Positions 18,644 through 27,803 are shown, numbered from the stretch's first letter. The stretch: DNA of 64,000 nt from Paraburkholderia fynbosensis (GCF_902859935.1 NZ_CADIKI010000004.1:310001-374000); one strand, 5' to 3'. Numbers and translations are program-made. Notes: generated from the letters alone by a model not told the origin.

Positions 18644-20098
18644 TCAAAGCACAGGCGCGGGCACCGCACCGAGCACCTGCTCGAACGCGACGCCGATCGC
18701 AAGCAGGCGCCGGTCGGCGCCCAGCGGCCCGTCCAGTTCGAGGCCGACCGGCAGGCCGCTCGCGGTCATCCCCGCGGGCAGCGAGAGGCCTGGAATGCCC
18801 GACGTGCTGGCCGGATCGGTATTGCGCAGAAACGCCTCCATCGTATCGATCGACGGCCCACCGTCGATCGACACACTCGACGAACCTCTCAGGTCGTCGA
18901 TCGGCACTGCGGCGAGACGCGTGGTCGGAAACAGCAGCGCGTCGAGGCGCTCGCTAGCGAACGTCGCGGCCATGTACTGCTGCAAGCGCGGCCGCCACTG
19001 ATTCAGCGCCGCCGCGTAGTGGCCGCCGAGCGCATCGGCGAGCACGCTGTCGTAGATGGCGCGCACGTCCGGACTCGCGATGCGCGCGGCCAGCTCGGCG
19101 ACGGTGCTCACCGGCGCGTCGTTGGCGACGAGCCACGCGCGCACGTCGTCGAGCGCTTCGTGGATCGCAAGCGGCACGCCGACCATGCCGTTCAGGTGCT
19201 CCAACTCGTCCATCGCGACCGGCACGAACACGACGCCCGCCGTTTCGAGCCGGCTCAACGCGGCGCGCGCCACGTCTTCCACGTGTCGTTCGAGCGCCTC
19301 CCATAGCGGCGCGGGCAGACCGATGCGCAGCCCGCTCAGCGTGAGCGCCGGCAGCGCGCCCGCACCGGTGATCACGCCGTCGAGCAGCGCGATGTCTGCG
19401 ACGGTGCGCGCCATCGGTCCGACGGTGTCGCGCGTGTGGCTGATCGGCACGACGGCGTTGGGATCGTGATAGCGCCGCTCGGCGCCGCCGTTGCCGACCG
19501 ACGGACGAAACCCGGCGGTGCCGGTCAATGCAGCAGGAATGCGGGTCGAGCCGCCGGTGTCGGTGCCCAGACCTGCGGGCGCGATGCGTGCGGCGATCGC
19601 AACGGCAGTGCCGCCCGACGAGCCGCCCGGAATCAGCGAGGGATCGTAGGGATTGCGCACCGGTCCCGCATGCGCGGCGAAATTCGTGCTCGTGATGCCG
19701 AACGCCAGTTCATGCATGTTGGCCTTGCCAAGTACGATCGCGCCCGCATCCACGAGCCGTTGCACGGACGGTGCATTGGCCTTCGGAATGAAGCCTGCTA
19801 GCGCGGGCGTGCCCGCCGAAGTCTGCAAGCCTGCCGTATTGATGTTGTCCTTGACGACGATGGGCAGGCCCGCGAGCGGCAATTGCGCTCTGGCGGCGGC
19901 CGGCAATGCGTCGATGCGCTGCGCGGCGGCGAGCGCGCCGTCGAGATCGAGCGTAGTGAGCGCGTTCAGGCTGGAGAGCGAGGCCGCGCGCGCGAGCAGC
20001 GTGGCGACGTAGTCGGTGGCCTTGAGGCGCCCGGACTGGATCGCGGCGACCGCCTGCGTGGCGGTCAGCGCGAGTTGTTCATCGACGGTCCATGTCAT
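18644..20098 (-). CDS. Amidase (amidase signature family)
   Basis: A 484-residue amidase with the Ser-cisSer-Lys triad: Lys in VVKDNINTAG, Ser in IPGGSSGGTA and Ser in TDTGGSTRIPA. It resembles the indoleacetamide hydrolase branch, but the physiological amide is not known. AAGGAG lies upstream of the ATG at 20098. It is the first gene of a probable two-gene unit with the CDP-diacylglycerol diphosphatase gene, though no functional link is evident. An internal palindromic coding stretch around 18846-18872 encodes SIDGGPSID. Confidence 0.93.
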   Translation of the reverse strand: MTWTVDEQLALTATQAVAAIQSGRLKATDYVATLLARAASLSSLNALTTLDLDGALAAAQRIDALPAAARAQLPLAGLPIVVKDNINTAGLQTSAGTPALAGFIPKANAPSVQRLVDAGAIVLGKANMHELAFGITSTNFAAHAGPVRNPYDPSLIPGGSSGGTAVAIAARIAPAGLGTDTGGSTRIPAALTGTAGFRPSVGNGGAERRYHDPNAVVPISHTRDTVGPMARTVADIALLDGVITGAGALPALTLSGLRIGLPAPLWEALERHVEDVARAALSRLETAGVVFVPVAMDELEHLNGMVGVPLAIHEALDDVRAWLVANDAPVSTVAELAARIASPDVRAIYDSVLADALGGHYAAALNQWRPRLQQYMAATFASERLDALLFPTTRLAAVPIDDLRGSSSVSIDGGPSIDTMEAFLRNTDPASTSGIPGLSLPAGMTASGLPVGLELDGPLGADRRLLAIGVAFEQVLGAVPAPVL

Positions 20099-20517
20099 GG
20101 CCGCGTCTCCTTATCGTCGTGTGCGTTGCGGGTGCGAAAACGCGATGCGAAGCGAGCGAGCGCAAAGCCGGGTTCGCGATCAGTGTGGAATCATCGGGAA
20201 GGGAGGGCGGTACGGCCGGCTGCGCAGGCAGCGCCGCAGAGCAAACCCGCAGGCCGCGCGTCGCGCGTGCGCGATGCCCTCAAGCATTCGCGCGAGTGTT
20301 CGACAACATCGATTGATGGATCAGGCATGGCAGGCGTGCGCAAGGCGGGCTCGTGGTGCCGCCTATTCTGGCACAACCGTTCGACAGACGATGCCGGGAC
20401 CGCAGCGAAGCGGGCGCCGGCCGCCTACGCCACCGACGCTCGTTACCGTCAGGATCGCGGCGCGACCGCTACGGCCGCGTCGATCCCGTTAAGTGCGCCG
20501 ACCGGCGCGCCCTCTCG
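20099..20517. other. Gene-free stretch upstream of the amidase
   Basis: About 420 bases without a convincing frame. It should contain the amidase promoter on the minus strand. I see no hairpin-plus-U terminator or repeat in it. Confidence 0.4.
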
Positions 20518-20733
20518 TCATTGATGGTTGTCGATCCACATACGTCCCCATCGGAACGCGTAAGCGAGCGCATGTTCTTCGTCGAAGAAGTAATCGAGCG
20601 CATCGAACGAATACGCTTTCCCGTTGTTCGCGGAGGTTTTTTCGATGGTCAGGTTGGCGGCGAACAGCCCGTTGGGCAGAAGCTGTGCGGCCGGAGCGAC
20701 CTCGTAACCCTTGTAGCGGATATGTGAATTCAT
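20518..20733 (-). CDS. Small YKGYE-type protein, copy 1
   Basis: A 71-residue acidic-aromatic protein starting MNSHIRYKGYEVAP. It shares the N-terminal YKGYE motif and a 14-base identical stretch of DNA (TACAAGGGTTACGA) with the 93-residue protein at 57452-57733, so the two are probably paralogues. Both begin ATGAATTCA and neither has a recognisable ribosome-binding site. The C-terminal half, with FDEEHALAYAFRWGRMWID, looks like a folded single domain. Function unknown; small proteins of this look are frequent in Burkholderia. Confidence 0.65.
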   Translation of the reverse strand: MNSHIRYKGYEVAPAAQLLPNGLFAANLTIEKTSANNGKAYSFDALDYFFDEEHALAYAFRWGRMWIDNHQ

Positions 20734-21074
20734 GGTATCGACTTGTCAGTGTGCCCGCATGTGTTGCAAGGAAACCAGTGCGTAGGACGCAGCCCGTCTC
20801 GCCACGACTTCGATGAATGGGCGAACAGGTCAAGCGTAGGGCGCGCTGCACAGCGGGTGAACCAATCTTTCGTCGTTTGCAAATCAGCGGGGTTCGGGAG
20901 CGGTCTTCAGGAGCCCGGATCGGATCGTATCGCTGTGTCCGCACACACTATCAGCGTGGCGGCGAAAGCGTCTGTTATGTGCCGCACGGTTCGCGAAAAC
21001 GCCGATGCCGTGGGCCGCGAGCGCGGCGCCACGGGCATGGTTGGGAAGAATGGCCGGACAGAGAATCGGAAGAA
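20734..21074. other. Gene-free stretch
   Basis: About 340 bases between two minus-strand genes. It holds the upstream region of the YKGYE protein and the 3' end of the flavin reductase message. No feature was recognised. Confidence 0.35.
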
Positions 21075-21734
21075 TCAGACCGCGTGCAGCAGGCGCGTGG
21101 GCGGCGCTTCGTTGAGCGTGCTGGCGGACGGCAGTACGCCCGTTGCGCGATGCGCATTGAACGCCAGCGCGAATTGCGCGGCCTGCTGGCCCACCGTGGC
21201 GAGTTGATCGACGACCTTCGCATCGGAGCAGGTGTCGACAGAATCGAAGCGCGTTTCCAGTGTGTTGATGCCCGCGCCGAATGGGGTGGGCCAGCCGCGC
21301 AACGCATGGACGATCGAGCGCAGCGAGGTCAGCACCGAACCGGCGGCCTGCCAGCCATACGCGGTGACGATGCAGCCGACCGCGCGGCCGTCCAGATACG
21401 GGCGCTCGTCAGCGCGCAACTCTTCGAGCGTGTCGAGCGCGTTCTTCACAAGACCCGACACGCCGCCGTGATAGCCGGGCGTCGCGATGATCAGGGCGTC
21501 GGCGTGGCGCACGGCTTCGATCAGCTCGAGCTGTTCGGCGGTGCGGTTGGGCTGTTCCGGCGCGTAGTGGGGCAGGCTATGGAGGAACGTGCCGCCGAAC
21601 AGGCGGGTGTTCGCGCCCGTCGCTTCGGCGCCGCGCAAGGCGAAGCCGAGTGCGCGTTCAGTCGACGATGCGGCGCGTGTGGTGCCGCCAATGCCGATGA
21701 CGAGCGGCCGGCGATGATGATCGAATCGGGTCAA
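21075..21734 (-). CDS. NADPH-dependent FMN reductase family protein
   Basis: A 219-residue flavodoxin-like reductase. The N-terminal strand and loop IGIGGTTRAASSTERAL binds the FMN phosphate, and ALIIATPGYHGGVSGLVKNALD is the second family signature. It should reduce free FMN or quinones with NADPH in the cytoplasm. The start is TTG at 21734, chosen because AAGGAG lies seven bases upstream; the frame reaches back to 22055 without another start that has a ribosome-binding site. Single gene; its upstream region faces the small-RNA candidate at 21987-22052. Confidence 0.85.
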   Translation of the reverse strand: MTRFDHHRRPLVIGIGGTTRAASSTERALGFALRGAEATGANTRLFGGTFLHSLPHYAPEQPNRTAEQLELIEAVRHADALIIATPGYHGGVSGLVKNALDTLEELRADERPYLDGRAVGCIVTAYGWQAAGSVLTSLRSIVHALRGWPTPFGAGINTLETRFDSVDTCSDAKVVDQLATVGQQAAQFALAFNAHRATGVLPSASTLNEAPPTRLLHAV

Positions 21735-21951
21735 CGAAATGCTCCTTCGGTAGCGGTTCGCGACACGCCGGCGCGCTAACGCTGGGCTGCGCGCAGACGG
21801 GCCGGGGCGAACCGGACTTTGAAGTGTCATCTTAATGACCGAGGGACGCGAGGCTAAGCGACTTTTTGTTCTAACGATATAACCGCACGGTCCGGCGGCG
21901 CGCCGCAATGCACGTGAGGCCACGGCAGATAAGCATATGGCGAACCGTTGT

Positions 21952-21980
21952 TTGGGGGCACGGCGACGCACGGCTATGAT
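21952..21980 (+). promoter_or_regulatory. Predicted promoter of the small-RNA candidate
   Basis: TATGAT (21975-21980) is a five-of-six -10 box. TTGGGG (21952-21957), a weak -35 box, lies exactly 17 bases before it. Transcription would begin near 21987, just ahead of the first CU-rich motif. Confidence 0.45.
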
Positions 21981-21986
21981 CGAATC

Positions 21987-22052
21987 GTCTCCTCCATGAC
22001 ACTCCTTGACATGGGACTCGGCCTTGCCACGACAGTGGCGAGGCCTTTTTTT
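21987..22052 (+). ncRNA. Candidate small RNA with two anti-Shine-Dalgarno motifs
   Basis: This 66-base interval lies between a predicted promoter and an intrinsic terminator and contains no ORF. It opens with CUCCUCC (21989-21995). It then forms a small hairpin CCATG/CATGG (21994-21998 and 22010-22014) whose 11-base loop displays CUCCUU (22002-22007). It ends in the terminator hairpin. Both CU-rich motifs are complementary to Shine-Dalgarno sequences, as in known anti-SD small RNAs that repress translation. An alternative is that this is a terminated leader of the J-protein gene that starts at 22153. Confidence 0.5.
22020..22052 (+). terminator. Intrinsic terminator
   Basis: GGCCTTGCCAC (22020-22030), four-base loop GACA, GTGGCGAGGCC (22035-22045) pair over eleven positions with one G-U wobble, followed by seven T. 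The T-tract is only on the plus strand, and no plus-strand gene lies upstream, so it ends a non-coding transcript or acts as an attenuator. Confidence 0.8.
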
Positions 22053-22152
22053 CATGCCGGGGCAGCCGCTCGCACTCGGGCCGCGTCACGATAGCGGCGT
22101 TTTTCGCATGCTACGATGGGCCGCGATGATTCCCGGCGAGGTCGAGCAAGCA

Positions 22153-22878
22153 ATGACAACCCTTTATGACACGCTCGGCGTGCACGCGCACGCCACTGAT
22201 GACGAAATCAAGCGCGCCTACCGGAAAGCCGCGATGAAGTGGCATCCGGATCGCAATAGCGGCGCCGAGGAAGTGGCGCGCGCCACGTTCCAGGAGATCA
22301 AGGACGCCTACGCGATTCTCTCCGACGCCGCGCAGCGCAAGGTGTATGACGCGGTCTACGCGGAGCAGATGCGCGGCTGGGAAGCGCAGCGCGCGCGCCA
22401 GCAGCAGGCGCAGGCCCAGCGCGAGGCGGCGGCGCGCGCGGCAGACGAAGCGGCGTACGCGGAGATGGTCTCGGTCGCCATCCGTTTCGCCGACGAAGGA
22501 CATAATCGCGACGTGCTGTTCGGTGTGCTGCTCGGACGGCAATGCGACCCGAAGCGGGCCGCGCAGATCGCGGACAGCGTGGCGGCGCTGCAGGCGTCGC
22601 GCCGCGAAGCCGCGAAGGCCGCGAGCGCCGACATGGCCGCCGCCGCAAGCGAGGCAAGCCATGCGAGCGATACCGATCAAGCGGCCGAAACGACCGCATC
22701 GGTTCACACCGGCGACGCTGTCGGGAAGGACGCTGCCGCGCGCGACATACCCGGCAAACGCGCCGGCCACACCAGCCATGCCAGCAACGCGAAGCGCGAA
22801 GAACCCGCCACCGACGCGCATCCCGCCGGCGCCTTGGGCGGTCTGTGGTTTCAGTTTCTGAACGGCTTGCGCTTCTGA
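22153..22878 (+). CDS. J-domain protein (DnaJ-like co-chaperone)
   Basis: A 241-residue protein with an N-terminal J domain (residues 3-66) that carries the essential HPD at 31-33, so it should stimulate the ATPase of an Hsp70. The middle (about 70-115) is a long alanine/arginine/glutamine-rich helix, and the C-terminal half is low-complexity with alanine and serine. There is no zinc-finger or substrate-binding domain, so it is a type III J-protein whose client is unknown. I took the ATG at 22153, directly before the J domain; an ATG at 22126 would add nine residues. Confidence 0.85.
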   Translation: MTTLYDTLGVHAHATDDEIKRAYRKAAMKWHPDRNSGAEEVARATFQEIKDAYAILSDAAQRKVYDAVYAEQMRGWEAQRARQQQAQAQREAAARAADEAAYAEMVSVAIRFADEGHNRDVLFGVLLGRQCDPKRAAQIADSVAALQASRREAAKAASADMAAAASEASHASDTDQAAETTASVHTGDAVGKDAAARDIPGKRAGHTSHASNAKREEPATDAHPAGALGGLWFQFLNGLRF

Positions 22879-22882
22879 GGGT

Positions 22883-23548
22883 TCACGCGGGCCGGCTGCC
22901 AATGCGTGTCAGCTCGGACGCGAGTTCGTCGATATAAGGATCGTTCAGGCTGCATTCCGCCAACGCGCTTTGCAGCTTGAACACGTACTCGGCGTTGGTG
23001 CCGAACAGGCCCGTGGCCACCGCCATTGACGGCGCGATGGCCGACACTCGAGCATCGCTTTCGTATTGCGACCCATCCGGCTCGGCCACGAAGGCAATCG
23101 CGGATAGTTGCGTGCCGTCGTCGAGCGTGAGCGCAGCCCACGTCGGACGATAAGCGCCCGTCACCATCTCGCGAATCCAGAGTATCCGCAGTTCTTCTTC
23201 GAGCGTCGCGCCGGGGAGGCGCAATGCAAGGCCTTGCGTGCTGCCGCCCGCTTCGAGCGAGAGCATGCGTCCCGGCTGCTCCGGCGTGCCGCGCCCGGCG
23301 ATCATCCGGATACAGAAGCTGCGATGCCAGCCATGCAGCGTCGCGATACGGCGGCTGTCGAAGTCGGAGATCGGATTCCACATCAGCGAGCCGTACGCGA
23401 ACACCCACACGTCGTCTGCATTCGGACGCTGCCGCAAAGTCTGCGCGAGCGAAGCGTCGATCCGCGCCTGGGTCCAGAGCATCTCGCTCGGCAGCGAATC
23501 AAAACTTTCGAGGTATGCGCCGGAGCGAATGGCGTTTCGGTTCAGCAT
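22883..23548 (-). CDS. chaC: ChaC-like gamma-glutamylcyclotransferase
   Basis: A 221-residue protein of the ChaC family, which cleaves glutathione to 5-oxoproline and Cys-Gly. The family signature VFAYGSLMWNP begins near residue 48, followed by GWHRSFCIRM and GRGTPEQPGRMLSLE, and WIREMVTGAYRP in the middle. It is cytoplasmic. The start MLNRNAIRSGAYL at 23548 gives a standard ChaC length; the open frame extends 22 codons further. It converges on the J-protein gene with four bases between stop codons. Confidence 0.85.
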   Translation of the reverse strand: MLNRNAIRSGAYLESFDSLPSEMLWTQARIDASLAQTLRQRPNADDVWVFAYGSLMWNPISDFDSRRIATLHGWHRSFCIRMIAGRGTPEQPGRMLSLEAGGSTQGLALRLPGATLEEELRILWIREMVTGAYRPTWAALTLDDGTQLSAIAFVAEPDGSQYESDARVSAIAPSMAVATGLFGTNAEYVFKLQSALAECSLNDPYIDELASELTRIGSRPA

Positions 23549-23908
23549 CCGTGGGTTCCGTGACGGTGAGACGCGCGGGTATCGGTCGACCTCGCGCGCC
23601 GCTGCAGCAATCAACCTGAAGTATGAACGCCGGGCGCGGCCGAATAAATCCGTCTGCGGCGAATACTGCGTCGCGCGAACGAGGCTAATCGGTGGCGCGT
23701 TGCCACTATGCCTTGCCCGTCGATGAGGTCGTCAGCCGCGCGATTGCCGCATTCCAGGCCGCTCAGTCACGACACGCACCCTCTTTATCCGAGCCGGATC
23801 GGCCACGAAAATAGCCCCCTAGAGCGTTTCACGACGCGCTCCCGGCAAGTGCGCGCTTCGCCGCGCGATTGCTTGGCGCTCGCTGAATTCACACGCAAGG
23901 ACCAATCG

Positions 23909-25498
23909 ATGAAAACTGCAAACTCACCGGACGCGCAGCACGGCAAGCCGCTGATTCTCGCCGCCGTCTGCCTGGCCGCGCTGGTGCTGCCGCTCGCCTT
24001 CTCGGGCGGCGCGCTCGCCACGCCCGCGATCGGCCGGAACCTCGGCGGCAGCGCGAGCGCGCTGACCTGGGTCACCAATGCGTTCATGCTGAGCTTCGGC
24101 AGTCTGCTGATGGCGGCCGGCGCACTCGCCGATCAGTTCGGCCGCAAGCGGCTTTTCGCTTGGGGCCTCGGCGGCTTCGTGGCGACGTCGCTGGCGCTGG
24201 GCTTCGCGCCGTCGGTCGGCTGGCTCGACGCATTGCGCGCGTTGCAGGGCGTCGCAGCGGCCGCGTCGCTCGCGAGCGGCACCGCCGCGCTCGCGCAGGA
24301 GTTCGACGGCCATGCCCGCACTCGCGCGTTCAGCATGCTGGGGACGAGCTTCGGCATCGGCCTCGCATTCGGTCCGCTGATGGCCGGTGCGCTGATCACG
24401 CAGTTCGGCTGGCGCGCGATCTTTTTCGTCATCGCTGCAATTGGCGCGCTGGCGTTCGTGTTTGGCGTGCCGCGCATGCGTGAGACGCGCGATCCGGCCG
24501 CCAGCGGCCTCGACTGGCCGGGCACGATCAGCTTTACCGGCATGCTCGCGCTGTTCACGTTCGCGGTGATCCGGGCGCCGCAGGAGGGCTGGTCGAGCCC
24601 GACGGTGGCCGGCATGCTGGCCGTGTCGGCGCTGCTGCTGGTGGTGTTCGTGGCGATCGAAACGCGCGTCGCTCGGCCGATGCTCACGCTGAGCCTGTTC
24701 CGCTATCCGCGCTTTGTCGGCGTGCAGATGCTGCCGGTCGGCACCTGCTACTGCTACATCGTGCTCATCGTGATGCTGCCGCTGCGCTTCATCGGCGCCG
24801 AAGGTCTCGGTGAACTGCAGGCCGGCCTGCTGATGATCGCGTTGTCGGCGCCGATGCTCGTCGTGCCGCTGTTGGCTGCTTCGCTGACGCGCTGGATGCC
24901 GGCAGGCGTGTTGTCGGGGATCGGTTTTCTGGTTGCGGCGCTGGGTCTTTACTGGCTGAGCCGGGTCGACATGAGCGCGTCGCGGACCTCGGTGATCGCG
25001 CCGATGTTCGTCATCGGCGTGGGTGCGGGCATGCCTTGGGGCTTGATGGACGGGTTGTCGGTGAGCGTCGTGCCGAAGGAGCGGGCCGGCATGGCCTCGG
25101 GCATTTTCAGCACGACTCGCGTGGCGGGCGAGGGCATTGCGCTTGCAATCGTCACGGCGATCCTCGCCGGCCTCGCGCAGACGAGCCTTGCGCATAGCGT
25201 TGCGCAGACCACGCAGGCCGGGCAGGCGGTGGTGACGGCGACGGCGGCGCAGATCGCCGAAGCGGCGCAGCGTCTGACGACCGGCGATCTTGCGCAAGCC
25301 GCCGCGAGCCTGCCGCAAATCAGCCGGCATGATCTGACGCAGAGCTACACGCAGGCATTCACGCGTTTGGTGCATGTGCTGATCGTAATCACGCTGCTGT
25401 CGGCATTTGCGTCGTTCGCGTTTCTGAGCCGCGCGGAGTCGAGCGACGATCAGCCCGGCGAGCCGCAGCGCAAGGTCGCCGAAACCGCCGCCGTGTGA
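23909..25498 (+). CDS. MFS drug-efflux type transporter (DHA2-like, 14 helices)
   Basis: A 529-residue inner-membrane permease of the EmrB/QacA type. Early helices carry WVTNAFMLSFGSLLMAAGALADQFGRKR, where GALADQFGRKR is the MFS A-motif, and GTSFGIGLAFGPLMAGAL matches the C-motif of antiporters. Fourteen helices fit the length. A hydrophilic alanine/glutamine-rich loop precedes the last helix. AAGGA lies eight bases before the ATG at 23909. No regulator or membrane-fusion partner is adjacent, so the substrate is unknown. Confidence 0.9.
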   Translation: MKTANSPDAQHGKPLILAAVCLAALVLPLAFSGGALATPAIGRNLGGSASALTWVTNAFMLSFGSLLMAAGALADQFGRKRLFAWGLGGFVATSLALGFAPSVGWLDALRALQGVAAAASLASGTAALAQEFDGHARTRAFSMLGTSFGIGLAFGPLMAGALITQFGWRAIFFVIAAIGALAFVFGVPRMRETRDPAASGLDWPGTISFTGMLALFTFAVIRAPQEGWSSPTVAGMLAVSALLLVVFVAIETRVARPMLTLSLFRYPRFVGVQMLPVGTCYCYIVLIVMLPLRFIGAEGLGELQAGLLMIALSAPMLVVPLLAASLTRWMPAGVLSGIGFLVAALGLYWLSRVDMSASRTSVIAPMFVIGVGAGMPWGLMDGLSVSVVPKERAGMASGIFSTTRVAGEGIALAIVTAILAGLAQTSLAHSVAQTTQAGQAVVTATAAQIAEAAQRLTTGDLAQAAASLPQISRHDLTQSYTQAFTRLVHVLIVITLLSAFASFAFLSRAESSDDQPGEPQRKVAETAAV

Positions 25499-25805
25499 TG
25501 AATGGCGCATGACGCATTGGCCGCCAGACCATAGACGTGGACCGACTTGATAGAGAGAGCGGCCTTTGGCGGTCGACGTCGCGCTTCGAGAATCAATGAC
25601 ACGTTCGTGACGAGCCACGGCGTGAAGCGCCGCGCGGCCTCGCTGTCCGACGCGCGGACGTTGATGCATCGGCGTGCGGTTCGCATACGCGCGCGCGATA
25701 TGTTCATCCGCGCGCCGCGCCGCATGATCTGCGATCCCTCGTCCTTTCCCGCGAAAATCCCCGCTTCGTTCGACTCCCGCAGTCCATCCCGGAGACACGA
25801 CGGCC
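25499..25805. other. Gene-free stretch after the MFS gene
   Basis: About 300 bases. No reading frame with a ribosome-binding site and no terminator with a T-tract was seen. The last part should hold the promoter of the 52-residue protein at 25806. Confidence 0.3.
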
Positions 25806-25964
25806 ATGTTTACTTTTATAGTGGTAGTGGCGATCGCGGCGTTTATCCCCGACGGCGCGGCGCCTGCGGTGTCGCTCGACGAAGTTCCTCAAGCGCCGGC
25901 CACCGGCAGCGATGCGGCGGTTCGGCCCATGCCGCGGCAGCGCGACAGCGGGAGCGCAGGTTGA
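25806..25964 (+). CDS. 52-residue putative membrane or exported peptide
   Basis: A short frame starting MFTFIVVVAIAAFIPDG, a single hydrophobic helix followed by a proline- and alanine-rich tail. GGAGA lies nine bases before the ATG, and the hydrophobic start right at the initiation codon suggests a real small membrane or secreted protein. It is too short for family recognition. Confidence 0.4.
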   Translation: MFTFIVVVAIAAFIPDGAAPAVSLDEVPQAPATGSDAAVRPMPRQRDSGSAG

Positions 25965-26226
25965 AGGCGCCAAGCAGTGGCCCGACGCGGCCTGCAGCAG
26001 TGCGTCGCCGTGCCCGCCGCACATGCGACCGACAGCCTGATGTAAGCCGAACTGCCCGCGCTGGTACACTTCGCGGCGAACGCGATCGAGCGTTCAGTGC
26101 CCGTGAGTCGAAACCCCTGGTAAAAATTCCCGTGGCGCAAGTATTTAAGACATCGTAGTGTCACGGGAGCGCAAGACTGGGCCGGCACAATGGCGCCCAG
26201 AAGCAAAAATAAAACATGGGTACGGG

Positions 26227-26856
26227 GTGAGCGTGACCAGAAAATACAAAGTGCTGTTTCTCTGCCGCGATAATTCAATACGCAGCATCATTGCCGAAGC
26301 TTTGCTGCGTGAACTGGCCGGACACCGGTTCGACGCATTCAGCGCGGGGCCGGAGCCGGCCGCGCGGGTTCATCCGTTGGCGCTCGCGCAACTGCGGCCA
26401 GGCATTTCGGGGCGCGACGTGCTCAGCCCGAAAAGCTGGCTGGAATTCACCGGCGAATGGGCGCCGCGCATGGACCTCGTCATTGCGCTCGACGAATCCG
26501 TCGACGAACACCACGCACCTGCGTTTCCGGGCGCGCCTTCGTTGCTCGCCTGGACCTTCGCCGATCCGCTCGCCCACGGTGTGCCGGATGACGAACGCGT
26601 GCGACTGTTCGACAAGATGTTCTGGCAGATCGTGCGGCAGGTCAGCGCGTTTATCGAATGGCCGCAATATGCGGTCGCGCCGGCGCGGGATGCTGAGGCC
26701 CGTACCGGTGCCGCCGCGAGCGCAAGCGCTGAGCAGACCTCGGACGCGAGCGGCGGACCCTGCGTGGATCGCCGCGTCACGCCCGCTTCGGCTGGCGATG
26801 AATTGAATGCCGGAACAATCCTGTCGCCGCATCAGACCACCACGTGCAACGCATGA
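26227..26856 (+). CDS. Low-molecular-weight phosphatase / arsenate reductase family protein
   Basis: About 209 residues. The N-terminal 140 match the low-molecular-weight protein tyrosine phosphatase fold: strand YKVLFLC followed by the P-loop CRDNSIRS (Cys13 to Arg19, C-x5-R), and a later ADP motif supplying the general-acid aspartate. Family members are tyrosine phosphatases or thioredoxin-type arsenate reductases; without arsenic genes nearby the substrate is open. The C-terminal 65 residues are low-complexity, Ala/Ser/Thr-rich and not part of the fold. Start uncertain: GTG at 26227 or 26233; no ribosome-binding site is clear. Confidence 0.75.
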   Translation: MSVTRKYKVLFLCRDNSIRSIIAEALLRELAGHRFDAFSAGPEPAARVHPLALAQLRPGISGRDVLSPKSWLEFTGEWAPRMDLVIALDESVDEHHAPAFPGAPSLLAWTFADPLAHGVPDDERVRLFDKMFWQIVRQVSAFIEWPQYAVAPARDAEARTGAAASASAEQTSDASGGPCVDRRVTPASAGDELNAGTILSPHQTTTCNA

Positions 26857-26938
26857 GCGACGCCTGAGCGAAACCTCGGGCCATTTCATCGACCGGCGTC
26901 GCCTGCCTCATTGCCCAGTTTTCGTGGCCTTCACTGAG

Positions 26939-27187
26939 TCATTGGCCGGTATCGGCTGCACTTCGCCCATCCATCGATTCCATTTTTTTCATATCGCCGC
27001 CCGGCATCGCGTCGAGCGGACTCGGCGCGGGGTCGCCCCAATGCGTCATGCCCGCCGTCGCGGCGCTATGTGCATTGCCGCCGCCGCTGCCACCTGGCCG
27101 TTGCCGCCGCCTTGCGAAGACCGCGCCGCTCGCCATCGACAGAGCCGCCAGGCAGCCCAGTGTGATTTCAAGCATCAGCAGTCGCAT
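26939..27187 (-). CDS. Small single-helix membrane protein of unknown function
   Basis: An 82-residue protein starting MRLLMLEITLGCLAALSMA, an N-terminal helix that could be a membrane anchor or signal, then ARRRQR and a glycine/methionine/aspartate-rich tail. AAGGAG lies seven bases before the ATG, which decides the start. The methionine/histidine-rich tail (GMTHWGD, MPGGDMKKMESMD) recalls small metal-related envelope proteins, but that is only an impression. Confidence 0.6.
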   Translation of the reverse strand: MRLLMLEITLGCLAALSMASGAVFARRRQRPGGSGGGNAHSAATAGMTHWGDPAPSPLDAMPGGDMKKMESMDGRSAADTGQ

Positions 27188-27476
27188 GACATTTCTCCTT
27201 GCGAGCTCCTCAGGCGTCAGCGCGCTGCGAGCTGCGAGCTGACCGCGTGCCCGCTCATGACGCGCATGACCGGTCCCGGGCGGCAACGCGCGATTGCGCT
27301 GCTGTCAGCGGATATACGGCGGGCACGAGTGTCTGGATGTAGTTCGGCAGGGCGCAAGGGGGCTTCGCGCGCGCGTCGGCGGGCATGCCTGTATGCCAAA
27401 ACGAGTGATGACCCACGGAGAAAGCGGGGGTACGTTTTGCGTAAGCGGCTCGACAGTTTTACGGCTTGACTGTGAC

Positions 27477-27803
27477 TTAGCGGCTATTGGAGCGCGCAAG
27501 CGGACTTCCGGCGAACGGATCGTTCTTCCAGTCCACGTGTTTCTTCGGCTGCGGAGCCGTGGCCGGTTTGGCCGTCAATTCGAAGTGGTCGATTGATTGA
27601 CCTGCGCTGATTGCCTGTTTCAGCCATTGGGGCATGTCACCCTGGCCATCCCAGCTGTCGCCGGTCGCGCTGCGGTAGCGCTCGGTTTTTTGCACCGACG
27701 GCTCGGAGGCCAGCACAGCAGCAAGGTCTTCTGGTTTGATGCCAAACTCTTCCATGCGATGGCGGAGATACGCAATCATGCTATCTCGCTTTCTTTCGTC
27801 CAT
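27477..27803 (-). CDS. Small H-NS-family DNA-binding protein
   Basis: A 108-residue protein. The region after residue 40 contains YRSATGDSWDGQGDMPQWL, the C-terminal AT-hook-like DNA-binding motif of H-NS/BpH3-type proteins in Burkholderia, followed by KQAISAGQSIDHFEL. The N-terminal 38 residues (MIAYLRHRMEEFGIKPEDLAAVL) are much shorter than the usual H-NS oligomerisation coiled coil, so it may bind DNA without forming long filaments or may modulate full-length H-NS. AGAAGGA lies upstream of the ATG at 27803. It borders a 750-base AT-richer gap. Confidence 0.8.
   Translation of the reverse strand: MDERKRDSMIAYLRHRMEEFGIKPEDLAAVLASEPSVQKTERYRSATGDSWDGQGDMPQWLKQAISAGQSIDHFELTAKPATAPQPKKHVDWKNDPFAGSPLARSNSR

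Noticed and set aside
18846..18872. Palindromic DNA inside the amidase gene
   Set aside because: It lies in a conserved coding stretch (SIDGGPSID) and needs no separate function.
23924..25807. 627-codon minus-strand frame opposite the MFS gene
   Set aside because: Histidine/arginine/glutamine-rich shadow of a membrane protein gene.
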